A stretch of 64,000 bases of DNA from Candidatus Mycobacterium wuenschmannii (GCF_030252325.1 NZ_CP126981.1:2294001-2358000); one strand, 5' to 3'; positions 44,233 to 53,551 are shown, counted from the first letter of the stretch. Translations and numbers: made by a program. The notes: generated by a model not told the origin, from the letters alone.

Positions 44233-44817
44233 TCAGGCGGCCGTCCGCGGCACCCAGCACGCGGCCAGGTGATCGTCGACCATCCCGGTCGCCTGCATCA
44301 GCGCGTAGGCCGTCGTCGGGCCGACGAAGCGGAACCCCCGGCGCTTCAATTCGCGTGCCATGGCGGTGGATTCCGGGGTGATGGCGGGCACGTCGGACAG
44401 GGTCGCCGGCCGCGTCCGGGTAGCCGGCGCGAACGACCACAACAGCTCGGAGAGGTCGACGTCGAGGTCGGCGACGGCCCGTGCGTTGGCGATCGTCGCC
44501 TCGATCTTCGCCCGGTTGCGGACGATGCCCTCGTCGGCCAGCAGGCGGGCTACGTCCTTATCGGCGAAGCGGGCGACGTTCTCGGGATTGAAACCCTTGA
44601 ACGCCTTCCGGAAGTTGTCCCGTTTGCGCAGGATGATCAGCCAGGACAGGCCGCTCTGGAAGGCTTCCAGGCTCATCCGCTCGAACAGCGCGACCGCGCC
44701 GCGCAGCGGCTGGCCCCATTCGGTGTCGTGGTAGTCGCGGTAGAGGTCGAAATCGGCGCTGCCCGGCTTGCCGACCGCCCAGTCGCAGCGGACCAGACCG
44801 TCGTCAGGCGTGGCCAT
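44233..44817 (-). CDS. tagA: 3-methyladenine DNA glycosylase I
   Basis: A 194-residue base-excision repair enzyme of the Tag family: VRCDWAVG with the zinc-binding Cys, YRDYHDTEWGQPL, SLEAFQSGLSWLIILRKR, and the C-terminal VGPTTAYALMQATGMVDDHLAAC. It removes 3-methyladenine. The start is ATG 44817, which overlaps the end of the DivIVA-like gene by 14 bp. It matches Rv1210. Confidence 0.94.
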   Translation of the reverse strand: MATPDDGLVRCDWAVGKPGSADFDLYRDYHDTEWGQPLRGAVALFERMSLEAFQSGLSWLIILRKRDNFRKAFKGFNPENVARFADKDVARLLADEGIVRNRAKIEATIANARAVADLDVDLSELLWSFAPATRTRPATLSDVPAITPESTAMARELKRRGFRFVGPTTAYALMQATGMVDDHLAACWVPRTAA

Positions 44818-45148
44818 CGGGCACCTCCTCAGCCGCATCGTCCGTCGGCTCGTCGACCGCGACCGCGGCGTGCACCGACGACAGCTGGCCGCGCAGCAGG
44901 TCGAGTTCCTGGCCGAGCCGGTCCAGCACCCAGTCGACTTCGCTGGTCTTGTAGCCGCGCAGCGTCTGGGTGAACTTGACCGCGTCGACATCGCCGCGCG
45001 TCACGCCCGAGGCCGGGAGGACCGTCGGCGTGGTGCCACGAGGCAGCGGCGGTAGGGACTCCCCGCGGCCGAACAGCAGACTGGCCACCCCGAACAGCAC
45101 GATCGCTACCAGGACCAACACCACCACGTAGAGCAACACCAATGCCAC
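44804..45148 (-). CDS. DivIVA-like membrane-anchored protein (Rv1209 homologue)
   Basis: A 114-residue protein with one N-terminal membrane helix (about 2-26) and the DivIVA-type segment VDAVKFTQTLRGYKTSEVDWVLDRL, which starts a coiled coil. It may mark poles or septa, but this is inferred from the motif only. The start is GTG 45148. It is followed by tagA with 14-bp overlap and preceded by gpgS by 45 bp, so one operon is likely. Confidence 0.85.
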   Translation of the reverse strand: MALVLLYVVVLVLVAIVLFGVASLLFGRGESLPPLPRGTTPTVLPASGVTRGDVDAVKFTQTLRGYKTSEVDWVLDRLGQELDLLRGQLSSVHAAVAVDEPTDDAAEEVPDGHA

Positions 45149-45193
45149 GGCACCGATATTGCCCTATCGGTCCGACGAGGGTGTGCAGGCCTG

Positions 45194-46171
45194 TTAGTGG
45201 CGCGGCCGGATCGCCTTCATCGGCGGCCGGTCGGCCAGCGACACCGTCGATGTGCGCGGCGTGTAGCCGTCACCGTCGACGAAGAACTGCGTCAGGCCCA
45301 CACCGGAGTCCGGGATGCCGCAGCGCGACAGCAGCGTCGCGACCACCTGGCGGCTCATCGGGCCCAGCTCGGCAAGCGGGCGGTTGCGGTGCGCCCGCAC
45401 CCCGAGATTCACCTGGGCGATCCCGTCGAGGCCCAGCCGATCGTAGGTATCGACGAGCAGGCCGATCTCGACCCCGTAGCCGGGCGCGAACGGCACCGAG
45501 GTCAGCAGCTCGCGGGAGGCCGCGTATTCGCCACCCAGCGGCTGCAGCACGCAGCCCAGCTCCGGCCGCAGCGCGGCGAGCAGGGGCCGGGCCACCAGCT
45601 CGGTGACCCGCCCGCCGCCGGTGGCGCCCTCGCGTCCGCTGGCGTCGTGGGCGTTGAGCGGTCGTCGATAAAAGCTCTTGACGAGGTGAATGCCGTCCTC
45701 GGTGAGCAGCGGGCCGAGCAGTCGCGGCACGAACATCGGGTGCGGCTCGATCAGATCCGAGTCGACGAAGACCACAAAATCGCCGCTGGTGGCCGCCAGC
45801 GAGCGCCACAGCACCTCGCCCTTGCCCGGCCGCGGCGCGACCTCCGGCAGCGCCTGCTCACGGGTGACGACCTTGGCGCCGGCGGCGATCGCCCGGATCT
45901 CGGTGTCGTCGGTGGAGCCCGAATCGAGCACGATCAGCTCGTCGACCAGGCCGCCGACCAGCGGCGAGATGCTCTCGATCACCGATTCGACGGTGTCTTC
46001 CTCGTTGAGAGCGGGCAGCACCACCGAGATCGTTCGGCCCGCCTTGGCCGCGACGAGTTCCTCGACCGTCCACTGCGGACGGGTCCAGCTGCGGTCGGCC
46101 AGCCAGACGTCGCCGGGCGAGGCGGCCAGCGCCCCCTCGGCGACGAGATCGACCAGCTCAGAAGCCGTCAT
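45194..46171 (-). CDS. gpgS: Glucosyl-3-phosphoglycerate synthase
   Basis: A 325-residue GT81 enzyme matching Rv1208. It has the nucleotide-sugar motif VVLPALNEEDTVESV, LDSGSTDDT, the metal-binding DSD (VFVDSDLI) and SFYRRPL. It starts methylglucose lipopolysaccharide synthesis by moving glucose from UDP-glucose to 3-phosphoglycerate. ATG 46171 overlaps the folP2 stop (ATGA, 46168-46171), so it is co-translated with folP2. Confidence 0.95.
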   Translation of the reverse strand: MTASELVDLVAEGALAASPGDVWLADRSWTRPQWTVEELVAAKAGRTISVVLPALNEEDTVESVIESISPLVGGLVDELIVLDSGSTDDTEIRAIAAGAKVVTREQALPEVAPRPGKGEVLWRSLAATSGDFVVFVDSDLIEPHPMFVPRLLGPLLTEDGIHLVKSFYRRPLNAHDASGREGATGGGRVTELVARPLLAALRPELGCVLQPLGGEYAASRELLTSVPFAPGYGVEIGLLVDTYDRLGLDGIAQVNLGVRAHRNRPLAELGPMSRQVVATLLSRCGIPDSGVGLTQFFVDGDGYTPRTSTVSLADRPPMKAIRPRH

Positions 46172-47130
46172 GCCAGTCCTCTCACCGTGCGCGCCGGCGG
46201 GCGTTGCCCACTGATCGACGCCACCATCTCCAACACCCGCCGGGTCGGCCCGACTTCGTGAACCCGGAACATCCGGGCGCCCGCCGCGGCCGCCAGCGCG
46301 GTGGCGGCCAGGGTTCCCTCGAGACGTTCGGTCAGGTTCACTCCAAGAGTCTCCCCGACGAAATCCTTGTTGCTCAACGCCATCAAAATCGGCCATCCGG
46401 TGTTTACAAGATCTTCCATGTGCCGCAACAGCGCCAACCCGTGGAAAGTGTTCTTGCCGAAATCGTGCGTCGGGTCGATCACGACACGATCGCGGGCCAC
46501 GCCGGCGGCGACCGCCCGGTCCGCGGAAGCGGTGAGTTCGGCGACGACATCGTCGACGACGCCGCGGGTGCTGGTGCCGTAGCTGACCCGGAACGGGCGG
46601 GTGCGCGGCTGGGCGCCGCCGGTGTGCGAACACACCAGGCCGGCGCCGAATTCGGCCGCTACCTCGGGCATCGCGGGATCATAGCCGCCCCAGCTGTCAT
46701 TGATCAGATCCGCGCCCGCCCGGCACGCCAGCCTCGCCACCTCCGAACGCCAGGTGTCGATGCTGATCAACTGGTCGGGATACGCGCCGCGCAGCCACTC
46801 GATGAACGGCACCACGCGGTCGATCTCGGCTGCCGTGTCGATGGTCTCCCCCGGGCCCGCCTTGACGCCGCCGACGTCGATCACATCGGCGCCCTCGGCG
46901 ATCAGCCGGTGCACGGCGGCCCGGGCGGCGTCGTCGGCGAAGTTCGCGCCGCGGTCGTAGAACGAGTCCGGGGTGCGGTTGACGATCGCCATGATCAGTG
47001 CGCGATCATCGCTCACCGAGCGACCGCACAGGGTGGACGACACCAGACCATGGTGCCTGGTGCCGGCACTATGCGGAGCTGAGGGTGGTCCAATCTCACC
47101 AGCAACATCCGTCACTGAGTCGGTGGGCAT
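46168..47130 (-). CDS. folP2: Dihydropteroate synthase-like protein FolP2
   Basis: A 320-residue pterin-binding TIM-barrel protein: MAIVNRTPDSFYDRG, VIDVGGVKAGPG, SIDTWRSEVA, LSNKDFVGETL. It matches Rv1207. Reports on mycobacterial FolP2 indicate it lacks real dihydropteroate synthase activity, and its conserved pairing with gpgS points to a role near methylglucose lipopolysaccharide synthesis. ATG 47130 was used, but the first 30 residues are poorly conserved and a GTG at residue 30 is possible. A large dyad lies 12 bp upstream. Confidence 0.9.
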   Translation of the reverse strand: MPTDSVTDVAGEIGPPSAPHSAGTRHHGLVSSTLCGRSVSDDRALIMAIVNRTPDSFYDRGANFADDAARAAVHRLIAEGADVIDVGGVKAGPGETIDTAAEIDRVVPFIEWLRGAYPDQLISIDTWRSEVARLACRAGADLINDSWGGYDPAMPEVAAEFGAGLVCSHTGGAQPRTRPFRVSYGTSTRGVVDDVVAELTASADRAVAAGVARDRVVIDPTHDFGKNTFHGLALLRHMEDLVNTGWPILMALSNKDFVGETLGVNLTERLEGTLAATALAAAAGARMFRVHEVGPTRRVLEMVASISGQRPPARTVRGLA

Positions 47131-47142
47131 CCACTTTTCGTG

Positions 47143-47194
47143 TCGTGACCGCCGGCGATATCACCCACCGGAGTGATATCGCATGTGGTCACGA
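47143..47194. promoter_or_regulatory. 52-bp compound dyad between fadD6 and folP2
   Basis: Two nested perfect inverted repeats share one centre. The inner arms are GCGATATCAC (47155-47164) and GTGATATCGC (47173-47182) around an 8-nt loop. The outer arms are TCGTGACC (47143-47150) and GGTCACGA (47187-47194), set off by 4-nt spacers on each side. It ends 12 bp before the folP2 ATG, where it could block the ribosome site or serve as operator. A run of six A follows on the plus strand, so read on the minus strand the T-run precedes the stem and it is not a normal terminator of fadD6. Confidence 0.7.
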
Positions 47195-47245
47195 TTCCAA
47201 AAAAGAGAGCCACCCGAGAGCCGGTACTGATGTGACGCGTGGGGT

Positions 47246-49027
47246 CTAGCCCTGCGGCCGCTTGCCGCTGGCAACTTCCTCGGGATAGTCGTCGTAGAAC
47301 GGCACGTACCCCTCGTCGCGCCCGGCCAGCACGTAGACCGGGTCCTCGATCTCGGAGTCGTAGGCCTGGTCGCGCAGGTCGACCTTGCGGCTCTTGAACG
47401 TGCTGGTCGCTTCGAGCGACTCGACCAAGCGGACGAACAGCGGCAGCGCGTAGGCCGGCAACTTGTCGTAGACCGTTTGAGCGACGGACTTGCCGTCGAA
47501 CTCGGCGCCGTCGCGCAGCTTCACCGCGGCCATGCCCGCCCGGCCGCCGGTGTTGGGCACCTCCACCCCGAAGACCGTGCACTCCTCGACGGCCTTGTCG
47601 GCACCCAGCGCGCGCTCCACCTGCGTGGTGGCGACGTTCTCACCCTTCCAGCGGAAGGTGTCACCGAGCCGGTCCACAAAGGCGGCGTGGCCCATGCCCT
47701 GCGGGCTCATCACGTCTCCGGTGTTGAAGTAGACGTCGCCCTTGCGGAAAACGTTGCGCACCAACTTCTTTTCGCTCGCCTTTTTGTCGGTGTAGCCGTC
47801 GAAGGGCTGCAGCTTGCTGACCGGGCTGAGCAGCAGACCCGGTTCGCCGGCGGGCACCCGCTGCACCTTGCCGTCCTCGCCGCGCTGTGGTTCGCCGGTG
47901 TCGGCGTCGTAGGCGACGTAGGCCACCGGCATCGCCGCCCAGCCCGCCGACCGCGGCACGTTGAAAACGTTGATGAACGCGGTGTTTCCCTCGCTGGCCG
48001 CGTAGAACTCGCAGACCCGCGGGATGTTGAACCGCGCGGTGAACTCGTCCCAGATCTCCGGGCGCAGGCCGTTGCCGGCAATCATGCGCACTTTGTGGGC
48101 CTGGTCGGTCCTCTTCTCGGGCTGGTTCAGCAGGTAGCGGCAGATCTCGCCGATATAGATGAAAGCCGTTGCGTCGCTGGCGATTACCTCGTCCCAGAAC
48201 CTCGACGCCGAGAACGACTTGCCCAGCGCCAGCGTCGCTCCCGAATTGATCACCGATCCGACCGCGACGGTCAGCGCGTTGTTGTGATACAGCGGCAGGC
48301 AGCTGTACAACGTGTCAGAACCCTTGAGCCGCAAGCCAAGTCCGCCGAACACCGCCAGCGCGGACAGCCATCGCTTGTGGGTCATCACGCTGGCCTTGGG
48401 GTGCCCGGTGGTACCGGAGGTGAAGATGTAGAACGCGGTGTCCTTGGCCAGCACCGTCGATGCCGACGGCGGGTTGGTGGTCGGCGCCGTGGCCCCCAGC
48501 CGCTCCATCTCCTCGATGGTGGTCGGCTCGATGGGGGCGCCCCCGCAATCGGCGATCGGATCGACGAAGTCGGACTCCACCACCAACGCCTTCGCGTCCA
48601 GCAGGCCGATGCTGTGTGACAGCACGTCGCCGCGCTGGTTGTAGTTGAGCATCCCGGCGACCGCGCCGCACTTGACCGCGGCCAGCATCATCAGCACCGC
48701 GTTGGGTGAGTTGCGCAGCATGATCCCGACGACGTCGCCGTGGCCGACCCCGCGGGCGGCCAGCACCGCCGCGTACCGGTTAGCGGCGGCGTTGGCTTCG
48801 CGGTAGGTCAGTTGCTGGTCGCCGAAGCGGATGAAGACCCGGTCGCCGTAGCGTTCGGCCCGGTCTTGGAAGACCTTGCCGATCGAGATCTTGAAGTTCG
48901 GCTGCGCCCGGGCCAATGTGAGCATCCCGCGGGCGATCACCGGGAGGTCGGCCAGCAGTTTGGGTGCCCGGGTCGCGATATCGATCAGACCGATCGAAGT
49001 GTGGTCACCGGATTTCTTGTCGGACAT
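47246..49027 (-). CDS. fadD6: Very-long-chain acyl-CoA synthetase/fatty acid transport protein FadD6
   Basis: A 593-residue FATP/VLACS-type enzyme matching Rv1206. It has the AMP motif YIFTSGTTGHPKASVMTH, YCS-type SCLPLYHNNALT, the GNGLRPEIW region, FNTGDVM and the C-terminal FVDRLGDTFRWKGENVATTQVE. It activates long-chain fatty acids to acyl-CoA during import. The start is ATG 49027. It lies 33 bp after the LOG gene stop on the same strand. Confidence 0.95.
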   Translation of the reverse strand: MSDKKSGDHTSIGLIDIATRAPKLLADLPVIARGMLTLARAQPNFKISIGKVFQDRAERYGDRVFIRFGDQQLTYREANAAANRYAAVLAARGVGHGDVVGIMLRNSPNAVLMMLAAVKCGAVAGMLNYNQRGDVLSHSIGLLDAKALVVESDFVDPIADCGGAPIEPTTIEEMERLGATAPTTNPPSASTVLAKDTAFYIFTSGTTGHPKASVMTHKRWLSALAVFGGLGLRLKGSDTLYSCLPLYHNNALTVAVGSVINSGATLALGKSFSASRFWDEVIASDATAFIYIGEICRYLLNQPEKRTDQAHKVRMIAGNGLRPEIWDEFTARFNIPRVCEFYAASEGNTAFINVFNVPRSAGWAAMPVAYVAYDADTGEPQRGEDGKVQRVPAGEPGLLLSPVSKLQPFDGYTDKKASEKKLVRNVFRKGDVYFNTGDVMSPQGMGHAAFVDRLGDTFRWKGENVATTQVERALGADKAVEECTVFGVEVPNTGGRAGMAAVKLRDGAEFDGKSVAQTVYDKLPAYALPLFVRLVESLEATSTFKSRKVDLRDQAYDSEIEDPVYVLAGRDEGYVPFYDDYPEEVASGKRPQG

Positions 49028-49060
49028 GGCGGCCAGCCTATCGACGGCCAGCAAAGGCGC

Positions 49061-49633
49061 TCAGCGGGGTGCGCACGCCGCAATCGCCGCCTCGATCTCG
49101 TCGACGATCACCAGTCGGTCCATCGCCACCTGCGCGACATATCCACCGTCCACCAGCCCCGACAGCCACGTCCGCAGCCCGTCGTAGTGGCCGTTCGGAT
49201 CCAGTAGCACCACCGGCTTGTCGTGTGCGCCTAAGTATCCGCCGGTCCAGGCCTCGAAGAACTCCTCGAGGGTGCCGATGCCGCCCGGCAGTGCGATGAA
49301 TGCGTCGGCGCGGTCTTCCATGATCTGTTTGCGCTCGCGCATGGTGTCGGTGACGATCAGCTCGTCGGCGTCATGGTCGGCGACCTCGCGGCTTACCAGC
49401 ATCTTCGGGATGACGCCGACGGTCCAGCCGCCCCGGGCCCGAGCCGCGGTCGCCAGCGCGCCCATCGCCGAGACGTTGCCGCCTCCCCAGACCAAAGTCC
49501 AGCCGCGCTCGGCGATCGCCTCGCCGAGTTCGGCGGCCAGCGCCAGCAACGCCGGGTCAGTGGGTCCGGACGCGCAATAGACGCAGATCGCGTGCACAGA
49601 CGAAACGTAGACCACCGTTGTCGCCGAGCGCAT
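49061..49633 (-). CDS. LOG-family cytokinin riboside 5'-monophosphate phosphoribohydrolase (Rv1205 homologue)
   Basis: A 190-residue enzyme with the family signatures CVYCASG, WGGGNVSAMG, MRERK and PGGIGTLEEFFE. It releases adenine-type bases (cytokinins) from nucleoside monophosphates. In M. tuberculosis Rv1205 is a proteasome substrate and makes cytokinins. The start is uncertain by about 11 residues because the conserved part begins at VHAICVYC. It diverges by 48 bp from the AAA/TPR gene. Confidence 0.93.
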   Translation of the reverse strand: MRSATTVVYVSSVHAICVYCASGPTDPALLALAAELGEAIAERGWTLVWGGGNVSAMGALATAARARGGWTVGVIPKMLVSREVADHDADELIVTDTMRERKQIMEDRADAFIALPGGIGTLEEFFEAWTGGYLGAHDKPVVLLDPNGHYDGLRTWLSGLVDGGYVAQVAMDRLVIVDEIEAAIAACAPR

Positions 49634-49681
49634 TTGGGCCTAACCGCATACGCCGCGGTGCCCGGGCCATAAAATCCGGCG

Positions 49682-51760
49682 GTGCCGAGTCCCTGGGTTG
49701 CCGCGCCACCGGAGGCCGCGCTGCGTGCGATCGCGGCCGGGTTGGAGGATGCGCAGCATTCCGGCGTGGCGATCGCCGGCGCTGACGGGGTGGGCAAGAC
49801 GACGCTGGCCCGCGGCGCCGCCCCGGCCGACGCGCACTGGGTCCGGGGAACCGCGACCGAGCGGTCGATCCCGTTCGGCGCGTTCCGCGCGCTGCTGGCC
49901 GACCTCGAGATCGGCGACGACGATCGGCCCGCCCAGCTGCTGCGGTCCGCACAGGACCAGCTGGCCGGCTCGGGTCACTTCGTCGTCGACGACGCGCACC
50001 ACCTCGACCGGATGTCCGCGACGCTGGTCTACCAGTTGGCCCTGACCGGTTCGGCGACGCTCATCGTGACGGTCCGCTCCGGCGCGGAGCTGCCAGAGGC
50101 CGTGCGGGCGCTCTGGGACGACGGGTTGCTGGCCCGGGTCGAGGTCGCGACGCCGGACACGGCCGCCTCGCTGCCGGCGACGGTCGACGACTTCCTGGCC
50201 GGCCTTCCGGAGGCCGCCCGCGCGACGCTGGACTACCTGGCGCTGGCCGAGCCGCTGCGGCGTGACGACCTTGCGGCGCTGGCCGGTGCCGACGCGGTCG
50301 CGCAGGCCGAGGCCGCCGACGCGGTCACCGTGGACGCCGACGGATACGCCTATGCGGCGCACCCGCTTTACGCCGCCCGGGCGGGCGCGGCACAGCCACC
50401 GGACACCGCACGAGCGCTGCGGCTGGCGCTGGCCGAGCGGCTTTCGGAGACGCCGAGTGGATGGGTCGGCGACCAGCTGCGCCTGGCCTCGCTGGCGGTC
50501 GACGCAGACGCTCCGAGCGACCACCTGGTGACCGCGGCGCAGCAGGCTCTGCGGTTCGGCGAGCTGACCCTGGCCGAACGGCTGGCCCGCGCGGCACTGG
50601 ATCGCGCCGAGGGCCTGGCCGCGCGGCTGGCGCTGGGCTACGCGCTGGCCTGGCAGGGCCGCGGGCTGCAAGCCGACGCTGTGCTGGCCGAGGTCGATCC
50701 CGAACGACTGTCTCCGCCGGAGGTGATGGCGTGGGCGCTGCCGCGGGCGGCCAACCAGTTCTGGATGCTCAGCGAGCCGGCGCAGGCCACCGCGTTCCTG
50801 CAGACCACCCGCAGCCGGGTCGATTCGCCGGGCGCGCAGGCCACCCTCGACGCCCTCTCCGCGACGTTCGCGATGAACGCCGGCACCCCGCTGCGCACGT
50901 TGCGGATCGCCGAGGAGGTGCTGGCATCACCGCACGCCGACGCGGTGGCGGTCGGTTGGGCCTCCTCGGCGGCGGCGCTCAGCTCGGCCCGCACCGGGCG
51001 GTTCGAGGACGTGGAGGCCCTGGCCCGGCGCGCCACCGCCGCCGATCATCCCGGCCTGCTGCGGTTCACCAGCGGCTTCGGCCGGATCACCGCGCTGCTG
51101 ATGGCGGGCCGGCTGACCGAGGCCCGGACGCTGGCCCAGCGCTACACCGACTTCGCCGAACTGCAGCAGCCCGGCCGGGCGATCGGCGAGACGCTGGTCG
51201 GCTACGTCGCGATCGCCCAGGGCGACTTCGAGGACGCCGTGACGCTGCTGAGCCGGGCGACCGAACCGCTGGCCCGCACCGGCTACTCGTGGGGGCCGCT
51301 GTCACTGATGCTGCTGTCCCAGGCGCTCGGCCAGCAGGGCGAGCAACTGCATGCCGGCAAGGTGTTGAGCCGCGCCGAGCAACTGCACGGGCTGAAGTCG
51401 GCGCTGTTCGCACCGGAGTTGGCGCTGGCGAGGGCCTGGTCGAGGGCGGCCCACGGCGACACCACCGGCGCGATCGAGGCCGCCCGCGAGGCCGTGCAGA
51501 CCGCCGAGCGCGGCGGGCAGTCGGCCGTCGCGCTGCGCGCGCTGCAGGACTGCGCGCGACTCGGCGACCTCCGGGCCGCGCAGCGGGCCGGACGTCTGGC
51601 CGGCGAGGTGAACTGCGTGCTCGGTCGCTTGACACTGGCGCACGCCCGGGCCCTGACCGCCGGCGACGTAGCAGCGCTGGCCGAGGTCGCCACCGACCTG
51701 GCCGATCGCGGGCTGCATCCCGCGGCCGCCGACGCGAAAGCCCAGGCCGAGCGCCTATAG
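49682..51760 (+). CDS. AAA ATPase/TPR protein of the MalT/LuxR type without a DNA-binding domain (Rv1204c homologue)
   Basis: A 692-residue protein. An N-terminal STAND-type ATPase has Walker A GADGVGKTT (about 33-41) and Walker B FVVDDAHHLD. From about 270 onward the sequence is alanine/leucine-rich TPR-like helices. No LuxR helix-turn-helix is visible at the C-terminus, which would be expected if it were a transcription factor. The start is GTG 49682. It is longer than I remember for Rv1204c. Confidence 0.82.
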   Translation: MPSPWVAAPPEAALRAIAAGLEDAQHSGVAIAGADGVGKTTLARGAAPADAHWVRGTATERSIPFGAFRALLADLEIGDDDRPAQLLRSAQDQLAGSGHFVVDDAHHLDRMSATLVYQLALTGSATLIVTVRSGAELPEAVRALWDDGLLARVEVATPDTAASLPATVDDFLAGLPEAARATLDYLALAEPLRRDDLAALAGADAVAQAEAADAVTVDADGYAYAAHPLYAARAGAAQPPDTARALRLALAERLSETPSGWVGDQLRLASLAVDADAPSDHLVTAAQQALRFGELTLAERLARAALDRAEGLAARLALGYALAWQGRGLQADAVLAEVDPERLSPPEVMAWALPRAANQFWMLSEPAQATAFLQTTRSRVDSPGAQATLDALSATFAMNAGTPLRTLRIAEEVLASPHADAVAVGWASSAAALSSARTGRFEDVEALARRATAADHPGLLRFTSGFGRITALLMAGRLTEARTLAQRYTDFAELQQPGRAIGETLVGYVAIAQGDFEDAVTLLSRATEPLARTGYSWGPLSLMLLSQALGQQGEQLHAGKVLSRAEQLHGLKSALFAPELALARAWSRAAHGDTTGAIEAAREAVQTAERGGQSAVALRALQDCARLGDLRAAQRAGRLAGEVNCVLGRLTLAHARALTAGDVAALAEVATDLADRGLHPAAADAKAQAERL

Positions 51761-51776
51761 TATTTGCTGACTGTTT

Positions 51777-51845
51777 ATCCGTAGCCCGCGTTACGGATTT
51801 CCTCCTCTACTGAAAGATGTCCTTCATGATGCACGGATTTCCGTG
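51777..51845. other. Two dyads in the AT-rich gap after the AAA/TPR gene
   Basis: The 282-bp gap 51761-52042 is AT-rich. ATCCGTA (51777-51783) and TACGGAT (51792-51798) form a 7-bp stem with 8-nt loop 17 bp after the stop, a weak terminator candidate. CACGGA-TT-TCCGTG at 51832-51845 is a perfect dyad. Promoter elements of the next gene should lie further right, near 51970-52025. Confidence 0.4.
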
Positions 51846-52042
51846 TGTCCTTAAATCAGTATATGGGCGATGAGCTAGGTATTTACCGCTGTGCGCCCGG
51901 AGCCAGTGGTGGATCGATGGCTTGTGTCGCATTTCGCGGTTTCAAATTTCTCAGGAGAATTGCCGCGCATTTATAAGTTTTGCTAAGTGTCCGCGAATAA
52001 CGTCATTTACATTCGTACCTAGTAATTCGAGGAGCTGAGACA

Positions 52043-52441
52043 ATGGCCATCTCATTGGCATCAGTCCGCCGCTTCGCAGTAAGTGCGGTCGGCACGAGTG
52101 CCCTCGCGGGCGCACTACTGGCCAGCGCCACCTCGGTGGCGAACGCGGCGCCCAACCCCGCACCGGCATCGGCCGGATCGGCTCATGTCGGTCATCCCGC
52201 TCACCCCGGCGGTTGGGGTCCTGGTCCGGGCCCGGGCGGGCCTGGCCCCGGACCCGGCGGCTGGGGACCTGGTCCCGGACCGTGGGGACCTCCCGGCCCC
52301 GGACCCGCGGGATGGGGTCCGCCCGGTCCCGGACCATGGGGTCCGCCCGGACCGTGGGGTCCGCCCGGCCCAGGCCCGTGGGGACCTCCGCCGCCGTGGG
52401 GCGGGCCCGGTCCGTGGGGGCCACCCCCGCCGCCGTTCTAG
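52043..52441 (+). CDS. Secreted Gly-Pro-Trp repeat protein
   Basis: A 132-residue protein. A Sec signal peptide (about 1-35, cleavage after VANA) precedes a short linker and a tail of about 80 residues that is almost only Gly, Pro and Trp in repeats such as WGPPGPGP and GPGPWGPP, ending in PPPPPF. GAGGAG precedes ATG 52043. The strict repetition is at the protein level, and codons vary, so it is coding and maintained. I do not recognise a family; the wall-exposed low-complexity design suggests a structural or adhesive role. It is not obviously in H37Rv. Confidence 0.8.
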   Translation: MAISLASVRRFAVSAVGTSALAGALLASATSVANAAPNPAPASAGSAHVGHPAHPGGWGPGPGPGGPGPGPGGWGPGPGPWGPPGPGPAGWGPPGPGPWGPPGPWGPPGPGPWGPPPPWGGPGPWGPPPPPF

Positions 52442-52461
52442 GCGCACCGTAAGCGACGCCT

Positions 52462-53526
52462 CTAACCGCTCAGGTAGGCCCGCAGCATCGTCACCGCGTC
52501 GGTGATCCGATGCAGTGGCACCAACTCCTCGCGAGTGTGCGCGAGGTTGGGGTCGCCGGGTCCGTAGTTGACCGCGGCGATCCCGCGGGCGGAGAACCGC
52601 GCCACGTCGGTCCAGCCGTACTTCGCCCGCACCTGCCCCCCGGCCGCGTCGACGAGGGCCCTGGCCGCCGGCGCCGACAGACCAGGCAGTGCCCCGGCCG
52701 CGGAGTCGGTCGACTCGATCGTCACGTCGAGGCCGTCGAAGACGTCGTGGACGTGCCGCAGCGCGGCGTCGGCCGATCGATCCGGCGCGAAGCGGAAGTT
52801 GACCGTCACCGACGCCGCGTCGGGGATCACGTTGCCGGCCACGCCGCCGTCGATGCGCACCGCCGACAGGCCCTCCCGATAAACGCAGCCGTCGATGTCG
52901 ACGGTGCGGGGCTGGTAGTCCGTGAGCCGGTCAAGGACAGCGCCCAGCTTGTGAATCGCGTTGTCGCCCAACCACGATCGCGCGGAATGCGCACGGGTTC
53001 CGTTGGCGCGGATCACCACCCGCAGCGTGCCCTGACAACCCGCCTCGATGAAGCCGCCGGTCGGCTCCCCCAGGATCGCCACGTCGGCGTCCAGCCAGTC
53101 CGGCAACTCGCGCTCGATGCGGCCCAAACCGTTTGCGGCGGAATCGATTTCCTCGCAGTCGTAGAACACCAGCGTCAGATCGTGGGCGGGTGCGGCGACG
53201 GTCGCGGCCAGATGCAAGAACACCGCGTCACCGGCCTTCATGTCGGTCGTGCCGCAACCATGCAACGACTCGGCGTCGCGGCGGCTCGGCAGATTCCCCG
53301 CCGCCGGCACGGTGTCGAGATGCCCGGCCAACAACACCCGGCTGGACAGGCCCCGCGAGGTGCGGGCCAGCACCGCGTTGCCGTTGCGGATCACCTCGAA
53401 GCCGCTCGTCTGCGCCCGCAGCGCGGCCTCGACCTCGTCGGCGATGCGCTCCTCGTGCCGCGACTCGCTGGGGATGTCGACCAGAGCCGCCGTCAGCTCG
53501 ATCGGGTCACCGCGTAGGTCCAGCAC
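52462..53526 (-). CDS. dapE: Succinyl-diaminopimelate desuccinylase
   Basis: A 354-residue M20 metallopeptidase-type enzyme, the same length as Rv1202. Zinc ligands and catalytic residues are in [28 protein letters not shown] and LAHTREE. It removes succinate in the lysine/meso-diaminopimelate pathway. The start is GTG 53526; a longer frame is a shadow across dapD. It diverges from dapD by 25 bp. Confidence 0.95.
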   Translation of the reverse strand: MLDLRGDPIELTAALVDIPSESRHEERIADEVEAALRAQTSGFEVIRNGNAVLARTSRGLSSRVLLAGHLDTVPAAGNLPSRRDAESLHGCGTTDMKAGDAVFLHLAATVAAPAHDLTLVFYDCEEIDSAANGLGRIERELPDWLDADVAILGEPTGGFIEAGCQGTLRVVIRANGTRAHSARSWLGDNAIHKLGAVLDRLTDYQPRTVDIDGCVYREGLSAVRIDGGVAGNVIPDAASVTVNFRFAPDRSADAALRHVHDVFDGLDVTIESTDSAAGALPGLSAPAARALVDAAGGQVRAKYGWTDVARFSARGIAAVNYGPGDPNLAHTREELVPLHRITDAVTMLRAYLSG

Positions 53527-53551
53527 GGTCCCAGCGTAGTGGGTGGGTAGC

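Noticed and set aside
47131..47245. Dyad before folP2 as terminator of fadD6
   Set aside because: No T-run after the stem on the minus strand; the T-run precedes it, so an operator or leader fold fits better.
52180..52440. DNA tandem repeat or CRISPR-like array
   Set aside because: Repeat units differ in length and codons and lie within a coding frame with a signal peptide; no spacers of constant length.
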